From the NCBI RefSeq assembly GCF_042453785.1, contig NC_091669.1, positions 9,064,501 through 9,128,500 on the forward strand: DNA of 64,000 nucleotides. Reading direction: 5' to 3'. Position 1 is the stretch's first letter; every line of letters starts with the position of its first letter. Shown here in pieces: positions 12,297 through 24,129 of the stretch. A program made the position numbers and the translations under genes. Origin of the DNA: Malus domestica. Lineage: Eukaryota > Streptophyta > Magnoliopsida > Rosales > Rosaceae. The notes beneath the pieces are model-generated. The model worked only from the letters and a program-made list of their open reading frames with translations, searched no databases and had not been told where the DNA came from.

Positions 12297-13598
12297 AAGT
12301 TTATTGTGTTTTTACAAAACCTCTTCATGTTTAAGATATCACACTATGAACTTATGAGTTCATAATAATTTCTCATACATGTCTATAATAACTATAAAAA
12401 GTTGACAAAGCACCAACGATCAGAACCAGCTCATGCACACTTGTATAGAGTGGTTAACACTCATCTATCAGCTCATGCACACTTGTATAGAGTGGTTAAC
12501 ACTCATCTATTAGCACAACTATCTTAGTAGTAATTGCCTTTGGATTGCTCTTACTATTCACTCTATACAATAATTAACACTCTATACTCACTTTCCTTGT
12601 CCTTGTCCTCACCGTCGCCCTTGCCCTCGCCTGCATATGTCAACATTCATTATATCACTCGCCCTTAGTAGTTATAAATGTTCTACAATTGTAATTAGTA
12701 TTTTAAAATAAAAGAACAATATTTGAAATTACTAAAAACTCATTAGGCAACTTAATTAACAGAAAGTTCCCATTCAAACGGAAAAAAAAACCTCCCATGA
12801 ATTTCTCCATTTCTGAATCTAGATTAGATTCACAGGATCACTTTTTTTAGTTTTGTTTTTCACTCAAACAACAATATTTTGTGTATCCTCCTTTTGAATA
12901 GGTCGCACCCGATCAACAAAACTTTTTGTTACTATTTTACCCCTGCTCTTGTTTTACTACCCAACTAATTTTTCTTAGTTAATTTTAATCTCAAATTAAA
13001 AAACATATATCAAAACATATTGATATGCAGTCCAACATCTCGTTTTTCACACGTTACTATTTTACCCTTGCTCTTGTTTTACTACCCAACTAATTTTTCT
13101 TAGTTAATTTTAATCTCAAATTAAAAAACATATTGATATGCAGTCCAACATCTCGTTTTTCACACGATACTATTTCAGATTTCTATTATACGCTGCATGT
13201 TTTGGATTCAATTTTTGACACTTATGATTTATACCATAGTGATCATGAGAGGTTATCGACTCTCAAAATAATAGACTATCATGACGAAACCATTGGTTAA
13301 TCTACGTATAAGAAAAAAAAAAGTTTTCCCACTTGATGTTGTATCATTGCCGTAATAAATTGGATTATTGGAGTAATACAAATTGGCTTTTGTGCTGATT
13401 TTAATATTACAAGGTACAGTTACAAATTCATTACTTTTTGTAAAAAAAGTTTCTTCGAAAAGAAAATAAAAAAGGGAAAAAACTCAACCACTAATCACGG
13501 AGAAGTGAACTGGGTCTTTAAATAGGGAGGGACCCATGTATCGCCACATAGGATTTCTGCACATGATGACGCATGTCCCACATCAAGTTAGTAATTTA

Positions 13599-14651
13599 GG
13601 GTGCGTTTGTTGTGCCGGACTATCTTGGATTAGACTAGTTTCAAGGACTAAACTGGATTGGTTTAGACTAGACTAAGCTGGATTAACTTAGTGAAGCATT
13701 TGGTGCAATGTTGGACTAAGAAGCTAAATAATAACAAATTCTAATATTATATTATTTAATCTATAAATTATTAATATTTTATTATGATCTTATCTTTTTC
13801 TCCATCTTTTCCTACCATTTCCATCCCACACTCTCCCTCTTTTTTTCCTCCTAGACCTCTCGATTCCTGTCTCTCTCTCATTCCCGGTCTCTCAGTTCTT
13901 CGTCCCACCTTCTCCCTCTTTTTTTCCTCCCAGACCTCTCGATTCCTGTCTCTCTCTCATTCCCGGTCAAGCTCCTTATCGATTCCAGTCTCTATTTCTC
14001 TATCCTCCCTCCCTCTCTAGCTATGCGCTGTTCGAACAAAAACCTCATGGCTCCATTTTTCCCGACGAGTTGCAGGTTTCCCGACGTGTTTTCAGGCCAA
14101 CCCTAGTTGAATTGGATGAAGTTAGCACCGCCAAAAAATTCCTCACCATCCCTAGACCAAGATCTTAGCTTTGCATGCTCGAATCTGTCATGGATTCGAA
14201 GAAGCCCAAATAGGCCGAGACTTTCAGACCATTTTCCAGCCACATTCGACCACCTTTTGGCCTCGATTCAGGTAGAATCGTAATCTTGTCACTACCAGCT
14301 TTAATTTGGTATATTTTATATGAATCTGCTTTCGGTTTCTGGGTTTTTGGCTTTTTTGGGTTTTCTGGGTCTCTGACTTGGAGATCTTATGGACAGATGA
14401 TAGGGAGGTGGGGAGAAAGACAGTGGGAGGGCAAGTTCTCAAGCGTGGGGTGAGGCAAAGTGAGGGGAAGCGGGGAAACGGGACTAGCAATCCCCTCCTT
14501 TTCGGGGGCTCTCGCTAAGCCCAGCTAACGAAGGATTTAGTCGGCACGAGTCCGCCTTTATCCCACTAAACTCAATCACGGCTTGCACCAAACATGGGTT
14601 ATTAGTCTTAGCCAGTCCAGTCCTAGCTAAGGAGGTCAAATAAACGAGGCA
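13599..14651. mobile_element. PIF/Harbinger-like non-autonomous DNA element
   Basis: The right duplication copy shows the empty site ('gtaatctaaagtgc'). In the left copy 1053 bp are inserted between TTA (13596-13598, target base C changed to T) and CTA (14652-14654), which fits a 3-bp target duplication. The ends (left GGGTGCGTTTGTTGT, right end reverse-complementing to TGCCTCGTTTATTT) are imperfect inverted repeats of Harbinger style. It encodes no transposase I can recognise; the open frame at 13784-14020 is low-complexity Ser/Pro. Confidence 0.65.
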
Positions 14652-14745
14652 CTAAAGTGCACTCAGTCCTGCGGTTACGATTTCACTATTTATCCACAAA
14701 CACCAACGCCTGGAGAAAAACAAACTGTAACTAGCTGCCACATGG

Positions 14746-14751
14746 CACGTG
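14746..14751. promoter_or_regulatory. G-box core CACGTG in the left duplication copy
   Basis: The palindromic CACGTG is kept in both duplication copies. The right copy reads gccacgtggc at 31413-31422, upstream of the CCCH zinc-finger gene. Here it is cut off from that gene by about 17 kb of inserted DNA. Confidence 0.35.
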
Positions 14752-14823
14752 GCGAGCATGCATATAGAGATTAGATTTTCGCACCCCAAACACCAACGGC
14801 GAGATTAAATCTAGACCGCTGAT

Positions 14824-14858
14824 AGCACTTCACCTCACAGAAGTCCAGCGTTTATTGT
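14824..14858 (+). repeat. 35-bp copy of the viral RT region at the viral/host junction
   Basis: These 35 bases are identical to 16691-16725 inside the reverse transcriptase, yet here they abut host duplication sequence on the left and the coat-protein zinc-knuckle region on the right. This marks a rearranged viral end. Confidence 0.95.
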
Positions 14859-15447
14859 GAAAAAGTGGAACGAGAAAAGAGACTTCAAAAGACCAATCAG
14901 ATGTTTCAAGTGTGGAAAAGAAGGACATCTAAGTAGCGGATGTGACAATAGAGCCGCTTCAGGATATAGATGTGATATTTTTAGTCAAACTAAAATTGAC
15001 TTAATGGATATTAAAACTGCTGAAGATTTAGAGGATGATCCCTCTATATACTCGATAGTATCAGAAGAATTCGTTGATTTGAGTAAGATTGATCCAGAAT
15101 ATGAACCCGATGACAGTAACGATGAAGCAGACTCAAGATTAATATCGGAAATGACACCAGACACTGCTCTAATGAATACCGACCATATGGATATTCAACA
15201 AATGAAAGTACTCATAAGACCAGATACAGATATACCATTAGACACTAGACTTTTAAAATATCCTTGTAGACATGAATGGAAAATAGGACCAGGAGACATT
15301 AATAATGTGTGCAAAGCATGCATGATATCAGTACAACTGAAAGAAAGAGCAAAATGTTTTAAATGTGGGACAGAAGCATGCATGCTGCATAGTATGTATA
15401 GAAACTTTATTCGAAATCACATTACGAGAAGAAGGCCCAAAAACTGA
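14857..15447 (+). pseudogene. Caulimovirid coat-protein-like fragment with CCHC zinc knuckle
   Basis: The frame contains CFKCGKEGHLSSGC, a CX2CX4HX4C zinc knuckle as in caulimovirid coat proteins, followed by an acidic stretch and a second Cys/His-rich stretch near the end (CRHEW, CKAC, CFKCG). The N-terminal bulk of a coat protein is missing. The reading frame is entered directly from the 35-bp RT-derived piece. A frameshift near 15440 moves the likely continuation into another frame, where a lysine/glutamate-rich helical stretch runs to a stop at 15569-15571. Confidence 0.7.
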
Positions 15448-15742
15448 AAGGACGTACGATACAATACTGGAACAGAGGTTGCATGATATGGATAAAAAAT
15501 GGACATTAACCCAGACAGTAATCCAAACCTTAAAAGAATGGAAAGAGACTTACAAGAATTTGCGGGAATAGAAACCGTCGGGATTAAAAGATAAAGAATA
15601 CGAAGCTCGTTTATTAGAATTCCAAAAGGAGATTCAAGCTAGACAGAATAAAGGAGTATCATTGAATATGAGTTCATTAGAGTCACCATTAAGTTGTAAC
15701 AACCCAAATACGCTATCAGCACCTCAAGTTAAATAAAAAATT

Positions 15743-17125
15743 TTGGTCGATGGACAATGGGAAATAAGTGTGATGGGATTAGTAGATACTGGAGCTACCA
15801 GTTGTGTATTTGATATGTCTCTAGTACCAGAAAAATACAGGAAAAGGGCAAAATATCCAGTACAAAGTCAAGGAATCGATGGGAACTTTTTTACATATGA
15901 ATACTTACTTAAACCTTCCACTGTAAGATTCTTCACAGGAAATTGTGGATGGAGTGAACCGTATGGATTGCCAATACACAACGTTTGGCTTAGAGATCTT
16001 AGAAGCATAGGACTACCAACCCACTTTATTATCGGAACCCAGTTTATCTTCCGTCATGGAGGAGGAATGACTGTAACAAAAGACTATGCCTTATTCCATA
16101 AATACACGACATCAGCTTTACTAGAAGCCAAATTTGATACCAATAGTTCAGCGGAATTACTACCAACCAAACTTGCAGAAGAACTTGAAAAACTACGACT
16201 AACATCAGAGTTGCGAGAGAAGCATGGTGGAACCCTTAAGAAACAATACCACAAAACTCAAAAAACCAAATTACTAAAGGATTGTAAATGCGAAGTGAAA
16301 GGAAGTTGTATGAAACAACAAAAACCAGACACGGTATATTTTGACACAATTGGATGTATACCTAAATTAGTAGAACTAGAATCGCCAGAATGGACTACCG
16401 AGATAAAAATTAAACCAGACGCATGGTTTATACCAAGAGCCTTATGTTACTCAGCTACTCTAGATCCAGATGATTTTGAAATTTCAAGTATTATAAAGAA
16501 TTTGGAAAACCAGCACTTGTTATCAGATGATCTGAAAGAATATGTTCATGACAAATCAGTGATATGTAAATTAGAGATAAAGAATCCTAACTACTTGATT
16601 TCCGGAGGAAAGATAGAATTCACTAACATAGACATACAAGACATGGATCAACACTTGAAAGAGCTACTTGACTTAAAATTTATATCAGAAAGCACTTCAC
16701 CTCACAGAAGTCCAGCGTTTATTGTAAGAAATACTGCGGAAGAACGAAGAGGAAGGTCCAGAATGGTAATTAATTACAAAAGATTGAATGACAATACCGA
16801 AAGAGATGCTTATGATTTACCAGATAAATCCATGTTAATAAACTCGATTCAACATTCTGAAATTTTTAGTAAATTTGACTGTAAATCAGCTTATTGGCAA
16901 ATTCAAATGCATCCAGAAAGCAAATCATGGACAGCCTTTACCTGCCCTTCAGGATTATATGAATGGAATGTAATGCCATTTGGTCTCAAAAATGCACCAT
17001 CAGTTTACCAAAGAAAAATGGACCAGATATTTAAACGTCTGAAAAAGTTTTGTTTAGTTTGTATAGATGATATTCTAATTCACAGTAAATCCAGAAGGGA
17101 ACATTATTCTCCAAGAAGAAGATAG
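15743..17125 (+). pseudogene. Caulimovirid protease and reverse transcriptase, disrupted
   Basis: A retroviral-type aspartic protease is marked by DTGATS near the start. The RT domain follows, with NYKRLN, FDCKSAYWQIQM, MPFGLKNAPSVYQ and the catalytic box CIDDIL near residue 440. A stop (TAA) lies shortly before 15743 in the same frame. After the catalytic box the frame is lost through what looks like an internal deletion ending near 17104. Plant pararetroviruses use this polyprotein to replicate through RNA; this copy is non-functional as read. Confidence 0.85.
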
Positions 17126-17129
17126 AATT

Positions 17130-17875
17130 ATACAAACCCAGGATAAGTTTCTTAGGATCGGAAATAGGCAAAGGAACTATCACCCTACAACCTCATATTA
17201 CCAAAAAGATATTGGAATTCCCAAATAAGATTGAAGATACAAAGAAACTACAAAGCTTTTTAGGACTAGTAAATTACGCCAGAATTTACATTAAAAATTT
17301 ATCTCAATTACTTGGACCCTTATGGGCTAAGTTATCTAAAAATGGACAAAAACACTTTAATAAACAAGATGAACAACGGTACAGGAAATTAAAGAAAGAT
17401 GTAAAAATCTGCCAGAGCTTTATCTGCCACTTGACTCAGATTACTTAACCGTTCAGACAGATGGATGTGAAGGTGGATGGGGAGCAGAACTAATTGCTAA
17501 ACCCACTAAGATAAGTCATAAGAAAAATGAAAGAATTGCCAGATATGGATCAGGTAAATTTGCAGAAACCGACAAGTTATCTTCGGTAGATGCGGAGATA
17601 TTAGCTATTGTATACGCACTCGATAACTTTAGGCTTTATACTTTAGGAAAAGAAGAAATCACGATAAGAACAGACTGTATAGCAATTGTAAAAGCATATC
17701 ACTCTTTACAGGATGCTAAGCGAACGGGAAAAAGAAGATGGGTTAACTTCTACACTAAGTTAATTGAAGCAGGACCACGCTCGATCAAATTCGAACATGT
17801 GAAAGGCTATAAATACAGACCAAAATTCTTCATTCAAACTCACCAAGCAATCAAACCATATCTTTACTCTTAAAC
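17130..17875 (+). pseudogene. Caulimovirid RT connection and RNase H region, frameshifted
   Basis: After a frame change the plus strand reads the RT thumb/connection (ISFLGSEIGKG, KLQSFLGLVNYAR). A second frameshift near 17415 leads to an RNase H domain with the DGCEGGWGAEL start, the AEILAIVYAL helix and an RTDC segment. The frame ends with TAA near 17873. The order agrees with a caulimovirid polyprotein end. Confidence 0.75.
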
Positions 17876-17889
17876 CATCAACAATCTTT

Positions 17890-18217
17890 ATGAGCATTAT
17901 TCAGTCTTTTCTACTCCTTGCAATTTTTATTTTATCACTTGAACTTCTATACCAGAAAAACCAGTAAAAATATCCAAGCATCTGAAGATCTTAACCTGAA
18001 ATACTACCAAGCCCTTGAAGATATCGAAACCCTTCAAACAGAAATCTCAAGGCTCAGATACCAGAATCGCAGAAGAGCTGCAATCGGAAAGTATATGATA
18101 TGACAGGTAAAAGAAAGAGATCGTGCACAGAAGAAATAATTACCAGAAGAATCATACAAGAAGAAGATAATTACAACAGATACCAGGAATACCAGATTCA
18201 GCAAAATACAAGAAGTA
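17890..18217 (+). other. Viral downstream sequence with short coiled-coil frame
   Basis: An open frame at 17918-18103 has a heptad-like stretch (YYQALEDIETLQTEISRLR). It follows the RNase H and is cut by the hAT-like insertion. It may be a remnant of a small viral downstream ORF; I cannot name it. Confidence 0.4.
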
Positions 18218-18225
18218 GACCCAAC

Positions 18226-20019
18226 TAGGGGTGGGCAAACGGGTACAGGAACCGCGGGTAGGGGCGGGTAATTCAGGTTCGGGGCGGGTCCAATATTTCT
18301 AAACACAAAACGGGGCGGGGCGGTTCGGGTATATGAAATTATCGGGGCGGGGCGGGTCTTAAAATAGAAGGGAACGGGCCCCCGGCCCGGCCCGTTTCTT
18401 TTCCTCATCCCTAGTCTTCTCGATCTCTATTCCCCGACACTTTACATTTCACTCATACCCGGCCCATTTCTTTTCCTCATCAGTCATCCTTAGGCTTCTC
18501 GATCTTTCTTTTCCTCATCAGTCATCCCATACCTCGAGACCTCCTCCTAACTCGCTCCCAGCCTCCCACCGTCCCAGCTCCATACCCCGCCACCATCATC
18601 GTCAGACCTCCATCTCTCCTAATTTGCTCCTCTCTTCCTCGCTGCGTCCGCCGCCATGTCTCTCTCTCTCTCTGTGACGAACTCAAAGGGACGGACGAAG
18701 TTGAACAACTCGAAACGACGCCTCCTCCGTCTGAATTAGACCCATATTTGCAGCGCACGACTCTGCTCATAGTCCTCTTCAGTTTTAAGGTATTACGTTT
18801 TAGGGATTTAGGATTGAAAATTAAATTAGGGTTTTCTAGATCTAGGGGTTTTGTTGGGTTCTTGAATGGCTGCTCACTTGACACCACATTCCTCACAATT
18901 CTACTTGTGATTGTTATTAATGTGAATTTCTGCTTGTAATTTTGAATTAGGGTTTCAGGGATTTTAGGGATTTTGAATTTGGGTTTTAGGGATTTTAGGG
19001 CATTTCATCCAAATTTACTTTCAAATATATCATCTCATTTCATCCAAATTTTCAAATTTGACTGCAGAAGATAGGGAAGGTTTTGCAGTCATCCCGTGGC
19101 TGGTATTGATGATGCCTTCACTTCATCTCGTGGCTCCACCAAGACCCTTTTATTGATACAAAATTGTGTTCAATTATTTATTTCATCTTGTTTGCATTGA
19201 TTGATATATATATCGTTGTGCTAATTTGAAATGTTTGACAAACTGTTTATTCATACCGTTGACAGAGCTCTTTACTCTGAGAATTAGGCTTGTTGTAGTG
19301 TGTTGGCTCATGTATGATCACACTGTTTATATCCCTAAAATTGTACTTGTGAAGATTTGCAACCTCTGAGAATTAGGCTTGTTGCAGTGTGTTGTAGCAA
19401 GCTATTTGTATTGTTTAAAATGTGGATTGCTTTGTTTTTAAAAGTTGAAATCTTTGTTGAAACCCTTCCTGCAATACTTTTAGTTGAAGTGATACATTAT
19501 CTTTGATATATTGTATTGGGATATGATGAGATGTTTTCTATAGTCTTCTACTTTGGAACCCAACTGATGTAAGTACTAGTCTTCCTCTTTTTAGCATATA
19601 GTTTATTTCTCTTGTTTTCAGTTGGTTTCATATCATATTTAAACCTTAAAAATAAGAATGATTCAACATATATCAATAGAATAGGGATGGATTTAGTTGT
19701 TGGTTTTATTCGTGATCTGATGTGAATCTGTGCAGGTGAATTTGTGCAAAATCTGCACACTGCATGCAGTGTCACTGTGATTGTGCAGTTGCAAATTGCA
19801 ATCTGAGCAGTTTGCAATCTGTGCTGTTAAAAAAAAAAAAAAAAAAAAAAGGGTACCCGTGGACCCGACCTGAATAGGCCCGTTTCAACCGGGCCGGGTA
19901 ATGTGCGGTTCCTATACTAGAAAATCCAATCCCCGCCCCGTCCCGGCCCGTTTCGTTTAAGCTCCGGTTCCTACAAACTTAGGTTCGGCCCGGCCCGCCC
20001 CGGCCCGTGCCCAGCCCTA
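18226..20019. mobile_element. hAT-like non-autonomous element 1 (1794 bp)
   Basis: The ends are TAGGGGTGGGCA and, reverse-complemented, TAGGGCTGGGCA, typical hAT termini. It is bordered by an exact 8-bp target duplication, gacccaac (18218-18225 and 20020-20027). Next to the ends are GC-rich subterminal repeats (cggggcgggg on the left, cggcccgccccggcccg on the right). The middle has a TC-rich leader-like stretch and an A run (about 19829-19850), but no transposase. The open frame at 18522-18896 on the minus strand is low-complexity. Confidence 0.88.
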
Positions 20020-20027
20020 GACCCAAC

Positions 20028-20192
20028 AACAGTCAGAAGATATAAGAAATTGCGGAGATAATCGCAGATCACCGGAGCTTCACTAAAAAAGGTTTAGTTG
20101 AAGCAATCCAGAGCATTTTATACAGCTGAAAATGTTTCCAGGAGCACCAACTCCAAGAAGGGGCCGAGCGCCACTTCAACCGGCTCTACCTA
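20028..20192 (+). mobile_element. Pararetrovirus segment 2
   Basis: This continues the viral sequence after hAT element 1, from the second copy of its target duplication up to the accta target duplication of the Copia element. Removing the insertions makes it contiguous with 14824-18225 and 25169-25306. It contains a short proline/arginine-rich frame of unknown role. Confidence 0.7.
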
Positions 20193-20520
20193 TGTTGAAG
20201 TGTATTTTCGCCTCTAGAGTCAGCTAACATGTTCTTTATGATAGCTCTAAGCATTAGAGTAATTAGTCTTCTTTCTTTGATTTAAGGGATGTGATTAATT
20301 GGTGAGCTACCATGTTCTCTAGGAATAGCTCTAGGCACTAGAGTAATTAGTCTTCTTTCCTTGATTTAAGGGATGTGATTGATTGGTGCAAGTTGTTTTT
20401 TTGTAAGGTGTAGATTAGGCTAGCTTCTCTTTCTTCCCTCTCTTTCTTCTCACATATATCTGGACCCCTTGTACATTAAACTCATTAAATACATTACAAA
20501 TTAAAGCCATAATTTCTATA
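20193..20520 (+). repeat. Copia 1 5' LTR
   Basis: Starts tgttgaagtg and ends tttctata next to the primer-binding site. It contains two units of about 83 bp starting near 20222 and 20305 (agctaacatgtt / agctaccatgtt). The 3' LTR differs at several positions and has an 8-bp duplication at its start. Confidence 0.9.
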
Positions 20521-20598
20521 TGGTATCAGAGTAGGTTCTTTTGTAACCTGTCTCTGCCATTCTTGCTGCTGCGAATTTTTTCTTTCAAAGTCTAAGTC

Positions 20599-21705
20599 AT
20601 GGCTGAAGAAAGTTCTGTGAACCATGATGAGGAAACTCATCATAGTCTCTCTCCAAACTTCTCAGATGTTGAGGTTGACACCAATCAACGTTTATGTTCA
20701 GTTCTCTTAAACGAGTTCAATTATCTTCCTTGGTCCCGAGCTGTTTCACTAGCTCTTGGAGCCAAAGGGAAGTTAGGGTTTGTAAATGGAAGTGTGGAAG
20801 CTTCAGACCGTTCTTCCTCTACATACGATGCATGGCTTTGCAAAGATCAACTTGTCATGTCCTTGCTACTCAACACCATGGAGAAACATGTTGCTGAAAT
20901 TTTTAGCTACTCCAATTCTGCACATGATCTTGGAAAGCTTTGCAGGATATGTATGGAAATCAAAACAACTATGCGCGGGTCTTCCAATTAAAGAAGGACA
21001 TTGCCAGTGCTCAACAAGAAGGGAACGCGTTTGTTCAACACCTTGGGAGTCTCAAAGCCATGTGGAATAAGTTGGATGTATATCTCCCACATACCACAGA
21101 TCCTACCATTCTCTTAAAATGAGCTGAGGAAGACAAAATTTATCAGCTGTTAGGGAGTTTGAGCTCTGAGTACGAGGACCTAAAGAGTCACATCTTGATG
21201 AGTCAAGACCCTACCTACCTTCAACAATGTTTGTGCAACTATCCAATGAAAAGAAGCAAGGAAGAAGGTTATGAATGCTGATTATAGCCCCATATTGACT
21301 GAGACTCGGGCATATGCATCAAATTACAAGAATTTAGAAGCCAAGGTATACAAGGGAAGAAACACACATCTAAAATTGGAAAGATGATACAAGGTCCTCA
21401 CAGCAATTTCAACCTCATTTCAAGGCACAACTTGCTAATGCTCACCCTCTTACTATTTCACAAGGATCCATGGAGTTCAATGCCAATCCAATATCATTGA
21501 TCAATGAATTTGCAGCTTACCTACAAAGTAAGGGACACGAAGGAGGCTCACATGGTCAAGGCAATGAAGAGGGTAGTCACACATCTATGTTAGGACAATT
21601 TGCCAGGTTTCTTGCTGGAAATGAGAAAGTTCCAAAGGGAGAAGCATCAGGTATACTCAAAGCCTTCACTACTGCCCTATTAACTAGTACTGAAACTGAT
21701 TGTTA
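20599..21705 (+). pseudogene. Copia 1 gag region, broken
   Basis: It begins MAEESSVNHDEETHHS and contains the Copia Gag core (FNYLPWSRAVSLALGAKGKLGFVNG). Frame changes near 20950 and a stop at 21120 interrupt it; later parts are readable in other frames, including FQLKKDIASAQQEGNAFVQH near 20985. A segment with NPISLINEFAAYLQSKG (21470-21706) precedes a stop and the protease region, which includes an IIDSGATYHM-like stretch near 21710. Confidence 0.8.
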
Positions 21706-21964
21706 GATAATTGATTCAGGCGCCACATATCATATGACAAACAAAGTTACAAATTTACATCATTTAAAAAAAATTTCAAGTCCCTCGCATGTGTCTATTG
21801 CAAATGGAAAAAATGTCTTAGTTTTGGGAAAAGGAGAAATAAACTTACTCTCTCAAAAAATACCTTCAACTGCCCTCTATGTACCAACCTTTCCTTTCCA
21901 ACTTTTATGAATTGGAAAGATCACCAACACTCTAAACTGCCATGCTATTTTCTCACCAAATAAT

Positions 21965-22495
21965 GTGATGTTTCAGGATGTTCTCACCATGAAGATGATT
22001 GGTGAAGGGGTCTTCATAAATGGACTTTACTACCTGTGCAAGAATGCCTGTTTCACTCAAGCTCTTCAAGCCAAATCGAAGTCCATAGATGAAAACCAAC
22101 TTTGGCATAGGAGATTAGCTCACCCCTCTGAAGTTGTCTTGTCTAAACTGTTTCCAAATTTTTGTAACCCTTATCCTACTTGTGATACTTGTCAATTTTC
22201 TAAGTTTACTAGGCTACCTTTTGGTAATTCAATGTCTAGGACAAGTAAACCTTTTGAAATGGTACACACCGATGTATGGGGACCTGTAACTGAATCAATG
22301 GAAGGGTTTAAGTACTTTGTTCTATTTGTTGATGATTTCTCTCGATCAAGTTTTCTATATCTTATGAAATCAAAGAGTGAAGTCCCAACCATTTTCAAAG
22401 ATTTTCACATGCATGTTAAAAAACAATTTCAATCAAACATTAAGGTTTTAAGGTCAGATAATGGCACTGAATTTCTATCCAACAACATGCTTTAA
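21965..22495 (+). pseudogene. Copia 1 GAG-pre-integrase and integrase, truncated by stop
   Basis: LWHRRLAHPSEVVLSKL with the CDTCQFSKF pair is the zinc-binding region of integrase. HTDVWGP and RSDNGTEF hold the first two catalytic aspartates. The frame stops at 22493-22495; the catalytic glutamate region (PQENRVAERKNR) follows in the same frame after the stop, and the next open stretch runs 22586-23515. Confidence 0.85.
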
Positions 22496-22585
22496 TACAT
22501 AAGTTCTCAGGGTATCATACATCAAACCAGCTGTGTAGGGACTCCTCAAGAAAATAGAGTAGCCGAGAGGAAAAATAGAGATCTC

Positions 22586-24041
22586 TTGGATAAGACTCAT
22601 GCTCTCATGATCCATATGCATGTTCCAAAGAAATTTTGGTCATTTGCCATACTTACTGCCACTTATCTCATCAATCGACTTCCAAGTCGTGTGCTAGGGT
22701 TTAAATCTCTTTATGAAGTTCTCAAGGGGAGGAAAATAGATTTGACACACTTCAAGGTGTTTGGTTGTGTTTGTTTTGTTCACATCCAAACCTTGAACTG
22801 TGACAAACTAGATGCTAGGGCAACCAAGTGTGTGTTTATGGGATACTCGGCCACCCAAAAGGGATACAAGTGTTTCAATCCAGTCACTAAGAAGTGCACA
22901 GTTTCAAGAGATATGAAGTTTAAAGAAGATTGTCCCTATTTTACAAGTCAGGAGGAGGATTTAGTTGACATGTTCCCACTCCCTCAAAACTTTAATCATC
23001 CGATGTTGGAAGAAAGATCAGTCACTGTGAGTCCAGATTGTGAAGAGGTACAAACTGACCAAATTATTGCCAGTGAGAGTGAAGAAGAGCCCTACTCTAA
23101 TCATTCTCAGTCCACTACAGAGTCTCAGGTGATTAAGAGAAACCCTCCTCGAATCAGAAAACCTCCAGCTAGGTTGCAAGACTATGTTACATATGCCTCA
23201 CGGCATCCTATCACTGAATGTATCAGCTTTAGTAAGTTCTCAACATGTCATGCTGCATTTCTTAGTGAAATTGATAAACACTGTGAACCAAGAAGCTTTC
23301 AAGAAGCTTCTCTTCTCCCACAATGGAAACAAGCCATGACAGAAGAGCTTCGTGCACTGGAAGAGAATCACACATGGAGTCTAGTTCAATTACCACTAGA
23401 AAAAAGGCTGTTGGAAGTTGTTGGATCTACAAGACAAAATTCAAAGCTGATAGATCTATTGAGAGACACAAGGCTAGACTTGTTGCTCGAGGTTTCACAC
23501 AAACCTTTAGAGTAGATTATAAGGAAACATTTGCACCGGTGGCCAAGATGAACTTAGTCAGGGTTTTACTTTCAGTTGCAATCAATTGTGGGTGGTCACT
23601 CTACCAAATGGACGTGAAGAATGCTTTCCTTCACGGAGAGTTGCAGGAAGAATTGTATATGCAGCCTCCTCCAGGCTATGATGGTATCAAAGGTAGCATG
23701 GTTTGCAAATTGCACAAGGCAATATACGGATTGAAACAATCACCAAGAGCTTGGTATGCCAAGCTTAGTTCTAGTCTGAAAAAGGCTAGATTCGTGCTAA
23801 GTAATGCTGATTCTTCGTTACTTGTAGCACCAGTGGGAAGTTGGTGGTCTTCATCTACGTTGATGATCTTATCATCATTGGAGATAGTACCGTGGAAATT
23901 GAAGCACTAAAACTCTCACTACATCAAACTTTTGCTATCAAAGATTTGGGAAGGTTAAAGTATTTATTGGGGATCGAAATGGCAACATCTTCAAAAAGAC
24001 TGTTTCTACATCAACGGAAATATGTATTGGACCTTCTTTAA
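22586..24041 (+). pseudogene. Copia 1 integrase C-terminus and reverse transcriptase, frameshifted
   Basis: The first frame (22586-23515) covers the integrase end and the linker to WKQAMTEELRALEENHTW. A frameshift near 23410 moves the RT into another frame (RLVARGFTQ, YQMDVKNAFLHGEL, IYGLKQSPRAWY). Another near 23840 brings in the catalytic YVDD within IYVDDLIIIGDS. The element cannot produce an intact RT as it stands. Confidence 0.85.
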
Positions 24042-24129
24042 GAAGCAAAAATGCTTGACTGCAAGCCTGCTATCACTCTCGTTGATTGTAAACTGAACCT
24101 CAGCATAGATGGAGAAACCATGCATGATG

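Larger units (their letters stand above)
8799..14823. repeat. Left copy of a large direct segmental duplication
   Basis: This segment is repeated in the same orientation at 27026-31492. The copies begin together at 'agaatcttgacaacctaaca' and end together at 'ctagaccgctgat'. I count 14 substitutions plus a small indel in the first 210 bp, so they are old. The left copy carries extra material absent on the right: a 156-bp element (12141-12296), a 42-bp tandem duplication (near 12427-12510), a 125-bp tandem duplication (near 12928-13166) and a 1053-bp PIF/Harbinger-like element (13599-14651). No intact gene is seen in it. Confidence 0.93.
14824..18225 (+). mobile_element. Endogenous pararetrovirus (Caulimoviridae), main segment, decayed
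   Basis: In order on the plus strand: a 35-bp piece duplicated from the RT region, a coat-protein-like part with a CCHC zinc knuckle, a helical stretch, an aspartic protease, a reverse transcriptase, an RNase H and a coiled-coil-like tail. Frames are broken by stops, frameshifts and small deletions, so it cannot encode a working polyprotein. There are no LTRs and no integrase, which separates it from Ty3 elements. The rest of the same viral piece continues at 20028-20192, 25169-25306 and 27008-27025, split by later insertions. The genus cannot be settled by eye. Confidence 0.85.

Noticed and set aside
13784..14020. Ser/Pro-rich open frame
   Set aside because: A low-complexity TC-rich stretch inside the PIF/Harbinger-like element; no domain.
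14824..18225. Ty3/Gypsy element instead of a virus
   Set aside because: No integrase, no LTRs, no primer-binding site; a coat-protein-like zinc knuckle precedes protease-RT-RNase H, as in caulimovirids.
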